From Streptomyces sp. SID12488 (GTDB lineage: Bacteria; Actinomycetota; Actinomycetes; Streptomycetales; Streptomycetaceae), in assembly GCF_010548275.1 (NCBI RefSeq), contig NZ_JAAGLT010000025.1, positions 86,599-150,598 of the forward strand: a stretch of DNA of 64,000 nt. The letters are read 5' to 3'. Below the pieces are notes generated by a model, which worked only from the letters and a program-made list of their open reading frames with translations, was not told the origin of the DNA and ran no database searches. Made by a program: the position numbers and the translations under genes. Below, piece by piece: positions 26,507 to 34,617 of the stretch. Numbering within the stretch: the stretch's first letter is position 1; each line of letters starts with the position of its first letter.

Positions 26507-26555
26507 CAGTGGGCCGCTCCTCGTTCTTCAGTGGCCGGCTCCGTGCCGACCGTTT

Positions 26556-26570
26556 TGAAAATGAATGTCA
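26556..26570 (-). promoter_or_regulatory. Candidate Zur-type operator upstream of CooC-like gene
   Basis: TGAAAATGAATGTCA is a 7-1-7 imperfect palindrome matching 13 of 15 positions of the actinobacterial Zur-like sequence TGAAAATGATTTTCA as I remember it. It lies 50 bp upstream of the ATG at 26506 in an A/T-rich patch, where a -35/-10 region would be. Confidence 0.5.
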
Positions 26571-26674
26571 TGTGGCAAGTTTTTATGCGGCCTCCGGGAC
26601 TCTGTCAAATCGCCTCGCCCTCAACTGGGCTGCGAATGTGTGGAGTTGGTGCCCGCTTGTTCGATCAACCTAAA

Positions 26675-26689
26675 TGCATATGATATGCA
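26675..26689. promoter_or_regulatory. Perfect palindrome TGCATATGATATGCA at the GNAT start
   Basis: TGCATAT, one base, ATATGCA: a perfect 7-1-7 dyad in otherwise GC-rich DNA. It overlaps the proposed start codon ATG 26685, so a protein bound here could block initiation at the acetyltransferase gene. No matching regulator is identified. Confidence 0.4.
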
Positions 26690-27227
26690 GGTGCATAAAT
26701 ACTGCATCAGGACGGCGACCCCCGGCGACCTCGACGGCGCGCGGGCGGTCATGCTCGACACCGTCTACCGCGACTTCGAAACGGGCTATGTGCCGCGCTG
26801 GCACGGTGACATCGTCGACCCGGCGTCCGCCTATCTCGCGCCCGCCCGTCACACCCTCCTGGTCGCGGTCGACGAACGCGACGCGAGCATCGCGGCCACT
26901 GCCGCCCTCGACTCGCGCGGCCCGCTCCATCCGCCGAACCCGCGCCATCTCGCCGAGCGCTATCCCTCGGGCGCCACCGCGCAGTTGCGTCGGGTGTACG
27001 TCCGTCCCGAGCACCGCAGGCGCGGGCTGGCCCGGCGACCCGTGGACGAACTGCTGGCCTTCGCGGCGGCCGACGGCGGCTATCGCGCCGTGTATCTGCA
27101 CACGGACCCGTCGGTGGCCGGTGCCGAGGGGTTCTGGCGGTCGCTGGGGAAGGTCGTGCACGACGAGCGCGAGGACGCGTGCGGCGGGCAGGGTGTCGTG
27201 CACTTCGAGGTTCCACTGGCGCGGTGA
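26685..27227 (+). CDS. GNAT family N-acetyltransferase
   Basis: A 180-aa acetyltransferase. IRTATPGDLDGARAVML is the usual GNAT opening. LRRVYVRPEHRRRGLARRPVDELL is the acetyl-CoA-binding motif A (R/QxxGxG/A), and VYLHTDPSVAGAEGFWRSLG is motif B. It acetylates an unknown amine. The start is ATG 26685 or GTG 26691; neither has a strong ribosome site and the first lies inside a perfect palindrome. It is transcribed alone, divergent from the CooC-like gene. Confidence 0.85.
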   Translation: MQVHKYCIRTATPGDLDGARAVMLDTVYRDFETGYVPRWHGDIVDPASAYLAPARHTLLVAVDERDASIAATAALDSRGPLHPPNPRHLAERYPSGATAQLRRVYVRPEHRRRGLARRPVDELLAFAAADGGYRAVYLHTDPSVAGAEGFWRSLGKVVHDEREDACGGQGVVHFEVPLAR

Positions 27228-27283
27228 CCACCGCGCCAGTGGCAGTCGGCGGTGGTCGGCGGTGGTCGGCTCGGGCTGGCTAT

Positions 27284-27298
27284 TGGAAATGATTATCA
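27284..27298 (+). promoter_or_regulatory. Candidate Zur/Fur-type operator upstream of peptide/metal ABC operon
   Basis: TGGAAATGATTATCA matches 13 of 15 positions of TGAAAATGATTTTCA and also resembles part of the Fur box. It is 107 bp upstream of the binding-protein start, followed by GCTAGGCT, a possible -10. It suggests metal-repressed expression of the three-gene operon that begins at 27405. Confidence 0.55.
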
Positions 27299-27404
27299 GC
27301 TAGGCTCCCGTTTCTGTACGGCCGACCCGTCCCTGTACGGCTCCTCCGTGCTGCCCACCCCTGTGTGAAACCCCCTGTGTAGACCCCTTACGGAACCGAG
27401 GACC

Positions 27405-28913
27405 ATGCGCACCCCCCGCCGTCGCCGACTGCTCGTCGGACTGCTGCTCTCCCCGCTGCTCACCGGCTGCTTCGCCGCCGGCGGCGACGACAGCGACTCG
27501 TCGTCCGGCTCCGCCTCCGACTCCGGTTCCCGGCTGCGGGTCGCGCTCGCCTTCCCGCCCGCCGAGAACCTCTCGCCGTACGGTGCCGACGCCACCCTCC
27601 TCAGCCGGCTCGGCGTCACCGAGGGCCTGACCGCCCTGGACGCCAACGGCTCCGCCGCTCCCGCGCTCGCCGAGTCCTGGACCCGCAAGGACGCCCGCAC
27701 CTGGCTGTTCACCCTGCGCGAGGCGACCTTCCAGGACGGCACCGACGTCACCGCGCCCACCGTCGCCGCCGCCCTCGCCCGCGCCACCCAGGCCGAGCCC
27801 GAGCCCGCCGCCCTCACCGGCGTGACCCTCACGGCGAAAGCCGCCGGTGAAGGACGTATATCCGTCACCACCGCCGAACCCGACCCCGTGCTCCCGCTGC
27901 GCCTGTCCAGTCCCGGCCTCGCCGTGCTCGGGCCCAAGGCGTTCGCGAAGAAGGGCGCCGTCGACCCGGTCGGGACCGCCACCGGACCCTTCGAGCTGAC
28001 GAAGACCACCGGCTCCACCGCCGCCACCCTCGACCGCTTCGACGACTACTGGGGCGGACGCGCCCAGGCCGCCGGGATCGACGCGAGGTTCATCGCCGAC
28101 GGCACCGCCCGCGCCAACGCCCTGCGCACCGGCCAGGTCGACATCGCGGAGGCGATTCCCGTCGCCCAGGCCGCCTCCCTGGACAAGGCGACCCGCCGCG
28201 AGACCGCCACGGCCCGCACCACCTCCCTGCACCTCAACACCAGGTCCGGCGTGTTCGAGGACGCGAGGCTGCGGGCCGCCGCCCGCGCCGCCGTGGACAC
28301 CTCCGCGCTCGCCGACGGTGTCTACGAAGGCCACGCCGACGCCGGTCAGGGCATCTACGGCCCTGCGCTCACCTGGGCCGAGGGCAAGCGCGTCCAGCCC
28401 ACCGGACGCGCGAAGGCGGCAGCGTCCAAGGGCGCGTCCGTCACCCTCGCCACGTACGACAATCGGCCCGAACTCCCGGAAGCTGCCCAGGTGTTGAAGC
28501 AGCAGCTGGAGAAGGCGGGGTTCAGGGTGAAGCTGGAGGTGCGGGAGTACTCGCGCCTCGAAAGCGACGCGCTCGGCGGCAAGTTCGACGCCGTCGTCGC
28601 CGCCCGCAACACCATGCTAGACACCGGCGACCCCGTCTCCGTCCTCGCCGGCGACTACACCTGCGACGGCGGCAACAACCTCTCCCTGCTCTGCGACAGG
28701 AAGGTCGACCAGGCCGTCGCCGAGGCCGAGGGCATCGAGGACACCGCCGAGCGCCAGGACGCGGCCATGGCGGCCGAGGCGCTGATCCTCGGCGACGACG
28801 CCGTCGTCCCCCTGGTCCACCAGCGGATCATCACCGGCGTCGACGCCGGCGTACAGGGAGTGCTCCTCGATCCGTACGAGCGCACGCTGGTCGGTACCGG
28901 AACGCGGCGCTGA
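27405..28913 (+). CDS. ABC transporter substrate-binding lipoprotein, family 5 (peptide/nickel/metallophore)
   Basis: A 502-aa SBP_bac_5 lipoprotein. The basic N-terminus MRTPRRRRLL, hydrophobic core and lipobox LLTGC are followed by a Gly/Asp/Ser linker. Family 5 features include LAESWTRKDARTWLFTLREA, FQDGTDVTA and GTGPF-like PVGTATGPFEL. Such proteins bind oligopeptides, nickel chelates or metallophores. Three bases separate it from the permease gene. The Zur-like box upstream favours a metal or metallophore ligand. Confidence 0.9.
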   Translation: MRTPRRRRLLVGLLLSPLLTGCFAAGGDDSDSSSGSASDSGSRLRVALAFPPAENLSPYGADATLLSRLGVTEGLTALDANGSAAPALAESWTRKDARTWLFTLREATFQDGTDVTAPTVAAALARATQAEPEPAALTGVTLTAKAAGEGRISVTTAEPDPVLPLRLSSPGLAVLGPKAFAKKGAVDPVGTATGPFELTKTTGSTAATLDRFDDYWGGRAQAAGIDARFIADGTARANALRTGQVDIAEAIPVAQAASLDKATRRETATARTTSLHLNTRSGVFEDARLRAAARAAVDTSALADGVYEGHADAGQGIYGPALTWAEGKRVQPTGRAKAAASKGASVTLATYDNRPELPEAAQVLKQQLEKAGFRVKLEVREYSRLESDALGGKFDAVVAARNTMLDTGDPVSVLAGDYTCDGGNNLSLLCDRKVDQAVAEAEGIEDTAERQDAAMAAEALILGDDAVVPLVHQRIITGVDAGVQGVLLDPYERTLVGTGTRR

Positions 28914-28916
28914 CCC

Positions 28917-30677
28917 GTGCGAGGTCGTGTGGGCACGCTCCTGTGGCGTGCCCTGCTCGCCGCGCTCCTCGTGTGCGGGATCGGTCTGCTGCCCTGGCTG
29001 ACCCGCACCGACCCGGCGTTCACCGTGCTCAAGGCGCGGTCGGCAGAGCGCGAGGCCACCCCGGCCGTGCTCGCCGACATCCGTGACCAACTCGGTCTCG
29101 ACGCCGGTCCGTTGCGGCTGCTCGGGGACTGGCTCGGCGGGCTGCCGCGCGGCGACGCCGGGCGGTCCTGGATCTCCGGGGCCGAGGTCATGCCCGATGT
29201 TCTGCAGGCGCTCGGCGCCTCGCTGCTGCTGATGGCCGTGGCGCTGACCATCGCCATCCTCGTCGCCGCTCTGGTGTGCGCGCGGACGTTGTGCGGCGGT
29301 GGGCGGCGGCGCGGTGGTGGCAGCGGGTCGGCGATGGTCGCCGCGCTGCCCGAGTTCCTCACCGCGTCCGTGCTGGCCACCGTCGTCGGCGTCCAGCTCG
29401 GCTGGCTGCCCGCCCTCGGCTGGTACGGACTCCAGTGGACGATCCTGCCCGGCCTCGCCATCGGTCTGCCCGCCGGTGCGCTGCTCGGACGCCTCCTCGA
29501 CGATCTGCTGCCCGGCGCCTTCGCCGAGCACTGGGCACTGGCCGCCGCCGCACGCGGTATCCCGGCCCGGCGCATCGCGGCCCAGGCCGTCCGGCGTTGT
29601 CTGCCCGCACTGCTCCCCAACGCCGGGCTGTTCGTCGTCGGGCTCACCGGCGGCTCGGTCGCCGTCGAGCAGATCTTCGACATCCCCGGGCTCGGCCGCA
29701 CCGCCCTCCAGGCCGCCATCGCGCAGGACCTGCCCGTCCTCCAGGCGAGCACCCTCGCCCTCGTCCTGCTCGCCGCCCTCGCGGCGGGCGCGACCAGGGT
29801 CACGGCCCGGCTGCTCATCGGCCCCGCCCTGCGCGACGGCGGCCTCTCCTCCCTGCACCGGCCCGCACCCCCCGCCCGCCGCACCCCGCCCCTGCTGTAC
29901 GCCGGGGTGCTGTTCGGCGTCGTCGCCCTCGGCCTGCCGCGCGATCCCCTCGCGCTTGACACCCGCGCCCGGCTCCAACCCCCTTCCTGGACACACCCGT
30001 TCGGCACGGATGCCCTCGGCCGCGACGTCCTCGCCCGCGTCGGGCACGGCGCCCTCGACACGCTGCTGCTCGCCTCCGCGATCAGCGCCGCCGCCCTCCT
30101 GGCCGGGCTGGTGCTCGGGCTGGTGCCCCGGCTGTCCGGACCGCTCGTCGACACCGTCAACGCGATACCGCCCGTACTCGCCGCGCTGCTGGTCACCGCG
30201 GTCGTGGGCAGTGGCGGGGCCACCCCCGCGCTCGCCGTGACCGTCGTCGCCTGGGCGCCGCTGGCCGCGCACACCGCCGCCCTGCTGCGCCAGGAACGGG
30301 CCACCCTCCATGTCACGGCCACCCAGGGTCTGGGCGCCGGACGCTGGTACGTCCTGCGCCATGAACTCCTGCCCGCCGCGCTGCCCCCGGTCACCCGGCA
30401 CGCCCTGCTGCGGCTGCCCAGTGTCGCGCTCGCCCTGGCCGCCCTCGGCTTCCTCGGCCTCGGCGCCCAACCGCCGTCCCCGGAATGGGGGTTGCTCCTC
30501 GCCGAGAACCAGCCGTACGCCGAACGCGCCCCCTGGGCGGTCCTCGCCCCCGCCGCCGTACTCGCCCTGCTCGGCGCCCTGGCCGTCACCGCCACGGGCC
30601 TCACGGTCCGGCGACCCAGGAAGGCGCTGCGAACGACCCAACCACGCCCGGGGGCATGGGAGTTGGCCTTCCGGTGA
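28917..30677 (+). CDS. Fused ABC permease (DppB-like plus DppC-like domains)
   Basis: A 586-aa integral membrane protein containing two BPD_transp_1 permease domains in tandem. The first half (to about residue 310) is DppB-like, with EHWALAAAARGIPARRI as its EAA-like coupling loop. The second half is DppC-like, opening at HPFGTDALGRDVLARV, with coupling loop VTATQGLGAGRWYVLRHELLP. Binding-protein-dependent permeases are normally two separate subunits; fusion makes one chain the whole channel. It starts at GTG 28917, three bases after the binding protein. No ATPase gene accompanies it. Confidence 0.88.
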   Translation: MRGRVGTLLWRALLAALLVCGIGLLPWLTRTDPAFTVLKARSAEREATPAVLADIRDQLGLDAGPLRLLGDWLGGLPRGDAGRSWISGAEVMPDVLQALGASLLLMAVALTIAILVAALVCARTLCGGGRRRGGGSGSAMVAALPEFLTASVLATVVGVQLGWLPALGWYGLQWTILPGLAIGLPAGALLGRLLDDLLPGAFAEHWALAAAARGIPARRIAAQAVRRCLPALLPNAGLFVVGLTGGSVAVEQIFDIPGLGRTALQAAIAQDLPVLQASTLALVLLAALAAGATRVTARLLIGPALRDGGLSSLHRPAPPARRTPPLLYAGVLFGVVALGLPRDPLALDTRARLQPPSWTHPFGTDALGRDVLARVGHGALDTLLLASAISAAALLAGLVLGLVPRLSGPLVDTVNAIPPVLAALLVTAVVGSGGATPALAVTVVAWAPLAAHTAALLRQERATLHVTATQGLGAGRWYVLRHELLPAALPPVTRHALLRLPSVALALAALGFLGLGAQPPSPEWGLLLAENQPYAERAPWAVLAPAAVLALLGALAVTATGLTVRRPRKALRTTQPRPGAWELAFR

Positions 30678-31906
30678 CCATCCCCTCGACTGTCGGCCTG
30701 CAGGGCGAGGCACCCGCCCGGACTCGACTCTCACCGCTGCTACGGCTGCTGATCCTGACCCAACTCGCCTTCAACGTGGGCTTCTTCGCCGTTCTGCCTT
30801 TCCTCTCCGAGCACTTGGGGCAGGCGATCGGTATGGCGGGGTGGCTCGTCGGGTTCGTCCTCGGGCTGCGCACCTTCAGCCAGCAGGGCCTGTTCGTGGT
30901 GGGCGGCGCGCTCGCCGACCGGTACGGGATCCGGCCGGTGGTGCTCGTGGGCTGTGCCCTGCGCATCGCCGGCTTCGCCTGGCTCGGCTACGCCGACTCG
31001 ACCGCGACCGTCATCGGCGCCGTCCTCCTCATCGGCTTCGCCGCCGCGCTGTTCTCGCCCGCCGTCGAGTCCGAGGTGGCCCGGCAGGCGGTGGCCTGGG
31101 AGGAGCAGGGCAACGGTTCGCGGACCCGGGTCCTCGCGCTGTTCACCGTCGCCGGACAGGCGGGCGCCTTCGTCGGGCCGCTCCTCGGCGGGCTGCTGCT
31201 GTCCGTCGACTTCCGGGTGGTGTGCCTCGCGGGCGCCGGAATCTTCGTTCTCGTCCTCGCCGGGCACGCCCGGCTGCTCCCGCAGCACATACCCGGCCGG
31301 GAGCGCATACGCGTGAAAGGGGGCGTGCGCACACTGCTGCGCAACCGTCGGTTTCTCGCACTCTGCTCGGCCTACGGGGCCTATCTGCTCGCGTACAACC
31401 AGCTTTATCTGGCGCTCCCCGCCGAGGTGGAGCGCGCGACCGGCTCCCAGACCGCGCTGGCCTGGCTGTTCGCCCTGTCCTCGCTGCTCGTCGTGACCGC
31501 CCAACTGCCGGTCACCCGCTGGGTCGGCGAGCGGCTCGCCCTGCGCCGCTCGATGGTCGCCGGGATGCTGCTGATCTCCGCCGGGTTCACGGGGGTGGCC
31601 CTGGCCAGGCCCGCAGGGTGGACCGGCACGGCCGGGCTGCTGCCCGCGGCCGGCTTCGTCGTACTGCTCACCTTCGGCCAGATGCTGGTCGCCCCCGTGG
31701 CCCGCGCGTGGGTGCCCGACCTCGCCGAAGAGGGGCGGCTCGGCCTCTACACCGGCGCCCTTTCCTCGGTTTCCGGCCTGATCGTGCTGCTCGGCAGCTC
31801 GCTGACCGGCACCCTTCTCGACACCGGACTGCCTGCGGCCGTCCCCTGGCTGGTACTGGCCGCCGTACCTCTCGGGGCGATAGCGGTGCTGCCGCGCCGG
31901 GCCTGA
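30674..31906 (+). CDS. MFS transporter (possible metallophore or drug exporter)
   Basis: A 12-helix major facilitator of about 410 aa. TQLAFNVGFFAVLPFL is helix 1 and GGALADRYGIRPVVLVG is the conserved loop 2-3 motif (GxLaDrxGrr). The start is placed at GTG 30674, which overlaps the permease stop as GTGA; ATG 30656 is an in-frame alternative. In opine-metallophore operons an MFS exporter sits beside family-5 importer genes, which is the closest parallel. The transport direction and substrate are not proven. Confidence 0.88.
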   Translation: MTIPSTVGLQGEAPARTRLSPLLRLLILTQLAFNVGFFAVLPFLSEHLGQAIGMAGWLVGFVLGLRTFSQQGLFVVGGALADRYGIRPVVLVGCALRIAGFAWLGYADSTATVIGAVLLIGFAAALFSPAVESEVARQAVAWEEQGNGSRTRVLALFTVAGQAGAFVGPLLGGLLLSVDFRVVCLAGAGIFVLVLAGHARLLPQHIPGRERIRVKGGVRTLLRNRRFLALCSAYGAYLLAYNQLYLALPAEVERATGSQTALAWLFALSSLLVVTAQLPVTRWVGERLALRRSMVAGMLLISAGFTGVALARPAGWTGTAGLLPAAGFVVLLTFGQMLVAPVARAWVPDLAEEGRLGLYTGALSSVSGLIVLLGSSLTGTLLDTGLPAAVPWLVLAAVPLGAIAVLPRRA

Positions 31907-32012
31907 AGCGTGGCCGGGGGAGCACCCCAGGGGGCCGGGTGGCACAGCCGTGGGGCACGCCGAATTGGTAGCGTCACACCACTCGCGCCGACAGGTACGG
32001 GTGAGCGTCGAC

Positions 32013-32038
32013 CAGCACCACCGAGCAGCACCACCGAG
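32013..32038. repeat. 13-bp tandem duplication in galU leader
   Basis: CAGCACCACCGAG occurs twice in tandem (32013-32025 and 32026-32038), followed by degenerate CACGACCA and GCACAACGACC variants. It lies in the 201-bp gap before galU. No other feature is evident in that gap. Confidence 0.6.
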
Positions 32039-32107
32039 CACGACCAAGCACCACGACCATGCACAACGACCACTGATACGCGTACGCGCTTTCGTACAGG
32101 GGGGCCC

Positions 32108-33019
32108 ATGGCCACGATTCGCAGGGCAGTCATTCCCGCCGCCGGACTGGGGTCCCGGCTGCTGCCGCTCACCAAGGCGACACCGAAGGAGATGCTGCCC
32201 GTCGGTGACAAACCCGTCATCGAACACACCGTCCGGGAGCTCGTGGCATCCGGCATCACCGACATCACCATCGTGGTGTCCGGCGGGAAGGGCCTGATCC
32301 AGGACCACTTCCGCCCCAACCCCGCCCTGGTCGACCAGTTGCGCGCCGACGGCAAGGCCGCCTACGCCGACGCCGTCGAGGAGGTCGGCGAGCTGTCCCG
32401 GCTCGGCCACATCACCTACCTCGACCAGCACGGTCCGTACGGCAACGGCACCCCGGTCCTCAACGCCGCCCGCAACTTCGGCGACGAGCCGATGCTCGTG
32501 CTGTGGCCCGACGATGTGTTCGTCGCCGAGGTACCGCGTGCCCAGCAGCTGATCAAGGCGTACGAGGCGACCAACTCCCCGGTCCTCGCCCTGATGCCGA
32601 TGGACCCGGGCGACTCGCAGCGCTACGGCGTCCCCGTCGTCAAGGAGGACCTCGACGACGGTCTGCTCCGCATCACCGGCCTGGTCGAGAAGCCGCGCCC
32701 GCAGGACGCGCCCTCCTCGTACGCGGCCATCGGCGGCTACGTCATCACGCCCGGCATCATCGACGAACTCCGCGACCAGACCAAGCGCTGGTACGACCAT
32801 CGCACCGGTGAGGTCTATCTCACGGACGCCATCAACGCCTACGCCGCCAGCCGGGCCGTCTACGGCCAGGTGATCCACGGCCGCTGGTACGACACGGGCA
32901 ACCCGCTCGCCTACCTCACCGCCCAGTTCGCGGCGGCGCTCAACGACCCGGAGTACGGGCCGCACCTGCGCCGCCTGGCGAAGGAACTGGAGGGCGAGGA
33001 GACCGGCGGGGCCGAGTGA
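32108..33019 (+). CDS. galU: UTP-glucose-1-phosphate uridylyltransferase
   Basis: A 303-aa nucleotidyltransferase making UDP-glucose from UTP and glucose-1-phosphate. The nucleotide-binding opening AVIPAAGLGSRLLPLTKATP, KEMLPVGDKP, the metal-ligand Asp in LVLWPDDVF and GEVYLTDAINAY are all present. The length is normal for bacterial GalU. ATG 32108 follows a G-rich ribosome site. It feeds cell-wall and exopolysaccharide pathways, and is monocistronic here with a hairpin after it. Confidence 0.95.
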   Translation: MATIRRAVIPAAGLGSRLLPLTKATPKEMLPVGDKPVIEHTVRELVASGITDITIVVSGGKGLIQDHFRPNPALVDQLRADGKAAYADAVEEVGELSRLGHITYLDQHGPYGNGTPVLNAARNFGDEPMLVLWPDDVFVAEVPRAQQLIKAYEATNSPVLALMPMDPGDSQRYGVPVVKEDLDDGLLRITGLVEKPRPQDAPSSYAAIGGYVITPGIIDELRDQTKRWYDHRTGEVYLTDAINAYAASRAVYGQVIHGRWYDTGNPLAYLTAQFAAALNDPEYGPHLRRLAKELEGEETGGAE

Positions 33020-33033
33020 CCCCGGGTCCCTTC

Positions 33034-33052
33034 CTGGGGGCTCCGCCCCCAG
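33034..33052 (+). terminator. Hairpin after galU
   Basis: CTGGGGGC, TCC, GCCCCCAG is a perfect 8-bp stem with a three-base loop, starting 15 bp after the galU stop. It belongs to a common Streptomyces intergenic sequence continuing GACCCCCGG. No T-run follows. Confidence 0.6.
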
Positions 33053-33156
33053 ACCCCCGGTCGCGCTGAACGCGCTCGTCCTCAAACTCCCCCAGAGGGG
33101 GTACCCCCGGACGGGCTGGAAGGCGCCGGAGTCGGCCGTGGGAGGATCCCCACACA

Positions 33157-33738
33157 ATGAGCGCTTCCCCGGCGGTACGGAGTCTGCGCGCCGCGGTGTT
33201 CGCCGCGGTGTGCGTGCTGCTGGCCGTCGCGGCGCACGGTCTCGGGACCGGCGGTACGCCGTCGGCGGAAGTAGGCGGCGTCGGGTTCGCGGCGGTGTTC
33301 GCCGCCGGGTGGCTGCTCGGCGGCCGGGAGCGGTCGCTGCCCGGGATCGGTGCCTTGATGCTGGTCACCCAGACGGGGCTGCATGCGGGGTTCGGGGCGG
33401 TGCGCGGCCGGGCCGTGGCGCACGCGCATCATTCCGGGATGCGGATGCCCCACGCCCATCTGCACGCCATGAGCGCCCACGCGGTCTCCGCGCACGTCGT
33501 CGCCGCTCTGGCCGCCTCCTGGTGCCTGCGGCGGGGCGAGGCGGCGTTGTGGTCGCTGCTGCGCTGGGCGGTCGCTTTCGTACCCGGCCTCGTCGCCTGG
33601 TGGCGGGACGCGCCCGTCGGGCTGCCCCGCACGGCTCCGGGGCGGGTGTCGTCGCTGGTGGCCGGGGTGCGCCGGCTTCTCCTGCGGTACGCGGTGAGCG
33701 GTCGAGGGCCGCCGACAGGGATTCCGTACACGCCCTGA
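33157..33738 (+). CDS. Conserved membrane protein, His/Met-rich loop (YcnI neighbour)
   Basis: A 193-aa protein with about four predicted transmembrane segments (residues about 10-30, 40-55, 65-85, 110-125). A His/Met-rich loop between them, AVAHAHHSGMRMPHAHLHAM, could bind copper. A basic C-terminal tail follows. ATG 33157 has GGGAGG upstream. It lies 46 bp before a YcnI-type copper protein gene, and the pair is a common arrangement in actinomycetes, so a role in copper acquisition or delivery is likely but unproven. Confidence 0.8.
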   Translation: MSASPAVRSLRAAVFAAVCVLLAVAAHGLGTGGTPSAEVGGVGFAAVFAAGWLLGGRERSLPGIGALMLVTQTGLHAGFGAVRGRAVAHAHHSGMRMPHAHLHAMSAHAVSAHVVAALAASWCLRRGEAALWSLLRWAVAFVPGLVAWWRDAPVGLPRTAPGRVSSLVAGVRRLLLRYAVSGRGPPTGIPYTP

Positions 33739-33784
33739 AGGTCCCCGACACCAGTCACCAGTACGAAAGTACGGAGTTCCGCTC

Positions 33785-34519
33785 ATGTTCCCGACATGCA
33801 TCATTCTGCGCCGCGCCGGCGTCGTCACCGGTCTCACCGCCGCCGGTGTCCTCGCCGCTGCGGGCGCCGCCTCCGCGCACGTCACCGTGCACCCCGAGAG
33901 CTACGCCAAGGGTGCCACGGACGGCGTTCTGACGTTCCGGGTCCCCAACGAGGAGGACACCGCGAGCACCACGAAGGTCCAGGTCTTCCTGCCCACCGAC
34001 CACCCCGTCCTCGGCGTGCTGGTCACCCCGGAGGCGGGCTGGACCGCGAAGGTGACGACCACCAAACTCAAGACGCCGGTCAAGACGGACGACGGGACGA
34101 TCACCGACGCCGTCTCCGAGATCACCTGGACCGGCGGCCGGATCCGGAACGGGGAGTACGAGGACTTCGACGTCGCGTTCGGTCAACTCCCCGACAACAC
34201 CGACCAGCTGGCGTTCAAGACCCTGCAGACGTACTCCGACGGCAACGTCGTCCGCTGGATCGAGACCGCTCAGGAGGGCCAGGACGAGCCGGAGAACCCG
34301 GCTCCGACAGTGAAGCTGACGGCGGCGGTGGCTGCGGAAGAGGGCGCTGGTGCCAGTCCCTCGGCGGCGGCCTCCGTGAAGAGCGACGCCGGTCAGGCCT
34401 CGGACTCGGCCAGTGACTCGACGGCTCGCGGGCTGGGGATCGCCGGGCTCATCGTGGGGGTACTGGGCCTGGCCGCGGCGGCGTTCGCGCTGGTCAGGAC
34501 TCGGACTGCACGTTCGTAG
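33785..34519 (+). CDS. YcnI family copper-binding membrane protein (DUF1775)
   Basis: A 244-aa exported protein. The signal peptide ends at ASAHVTVHP, so cleavage gives a mature N-terminal His (HVTVHPES), the copper-liganding residue in YcnI proteins. The DUF1775 domain follows (FRVPNEEDTASTTKVQVFLP, ITWTGGRIRNGEYEDFDV). A Ser/Ala-rich linker leads to one C-terminal helix (GLGIAGLIVGVLGLAAAAFA) and a basic tail, anchoring it outside the membrane. It works with the His-rich membrane protein upstream in copper handling. Confidence 0.9.
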   Translation: MFPTCIILRRAGVVTGLTAAGVLAAAGAASAHVTVHPESYAKGATDGVLTFRVPNEEDTASTTKVQVFLPTDHPVLGVLVTPEAGWTAKVTTTKLKTPVKTDDGTITDAVSEITWTGGRIRNGEYEDFDVAFGQLPDNTDQLAFKTLQTYSDGNVVRWIETAQEGQDEPENPAPTVKLTAAVAAEEGAGASPSAAASVKSDAGQASDSASDSTARGLGIAGLIVGVLGLAAAAFALVRTRTARS

Positions 34520-34580
34520 AACAGGAGTTGCAGGAACTGCAGTAGTTGCAGGAATTGCGGGACCTTTGGGAGTTGCCGAA
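34520..34580. repeat. Degenerate GTTGCAGGAA repeats and dispersed 20-mer
   Basis: After the YcnI stop, AGTTGCAGGAACTGCAG, AGTTGCAGGAATTGCGG and related units repeat. The run ends in GGGACCTTTGGGAGTTGCCG (34559-34578), which differs by one base from 19055-19074 just after the tRNA gene. It fills the short convergent gap and may be a terminator or small dispersed element. Confidence 0.5.
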
Positions 34581-34617
34581 CACGCGGTCCGCGCCTTGTC
34601 GCGCGGGCCGCACCACC

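Noticed and set aside
28617..33157. Very long minus-strand frames opposite the permease, MFS and galU genes
   Set aside because: Gly/Gln/Arg-rich shadow frames without domains; the plus-strand genes have clear families and codon bias.
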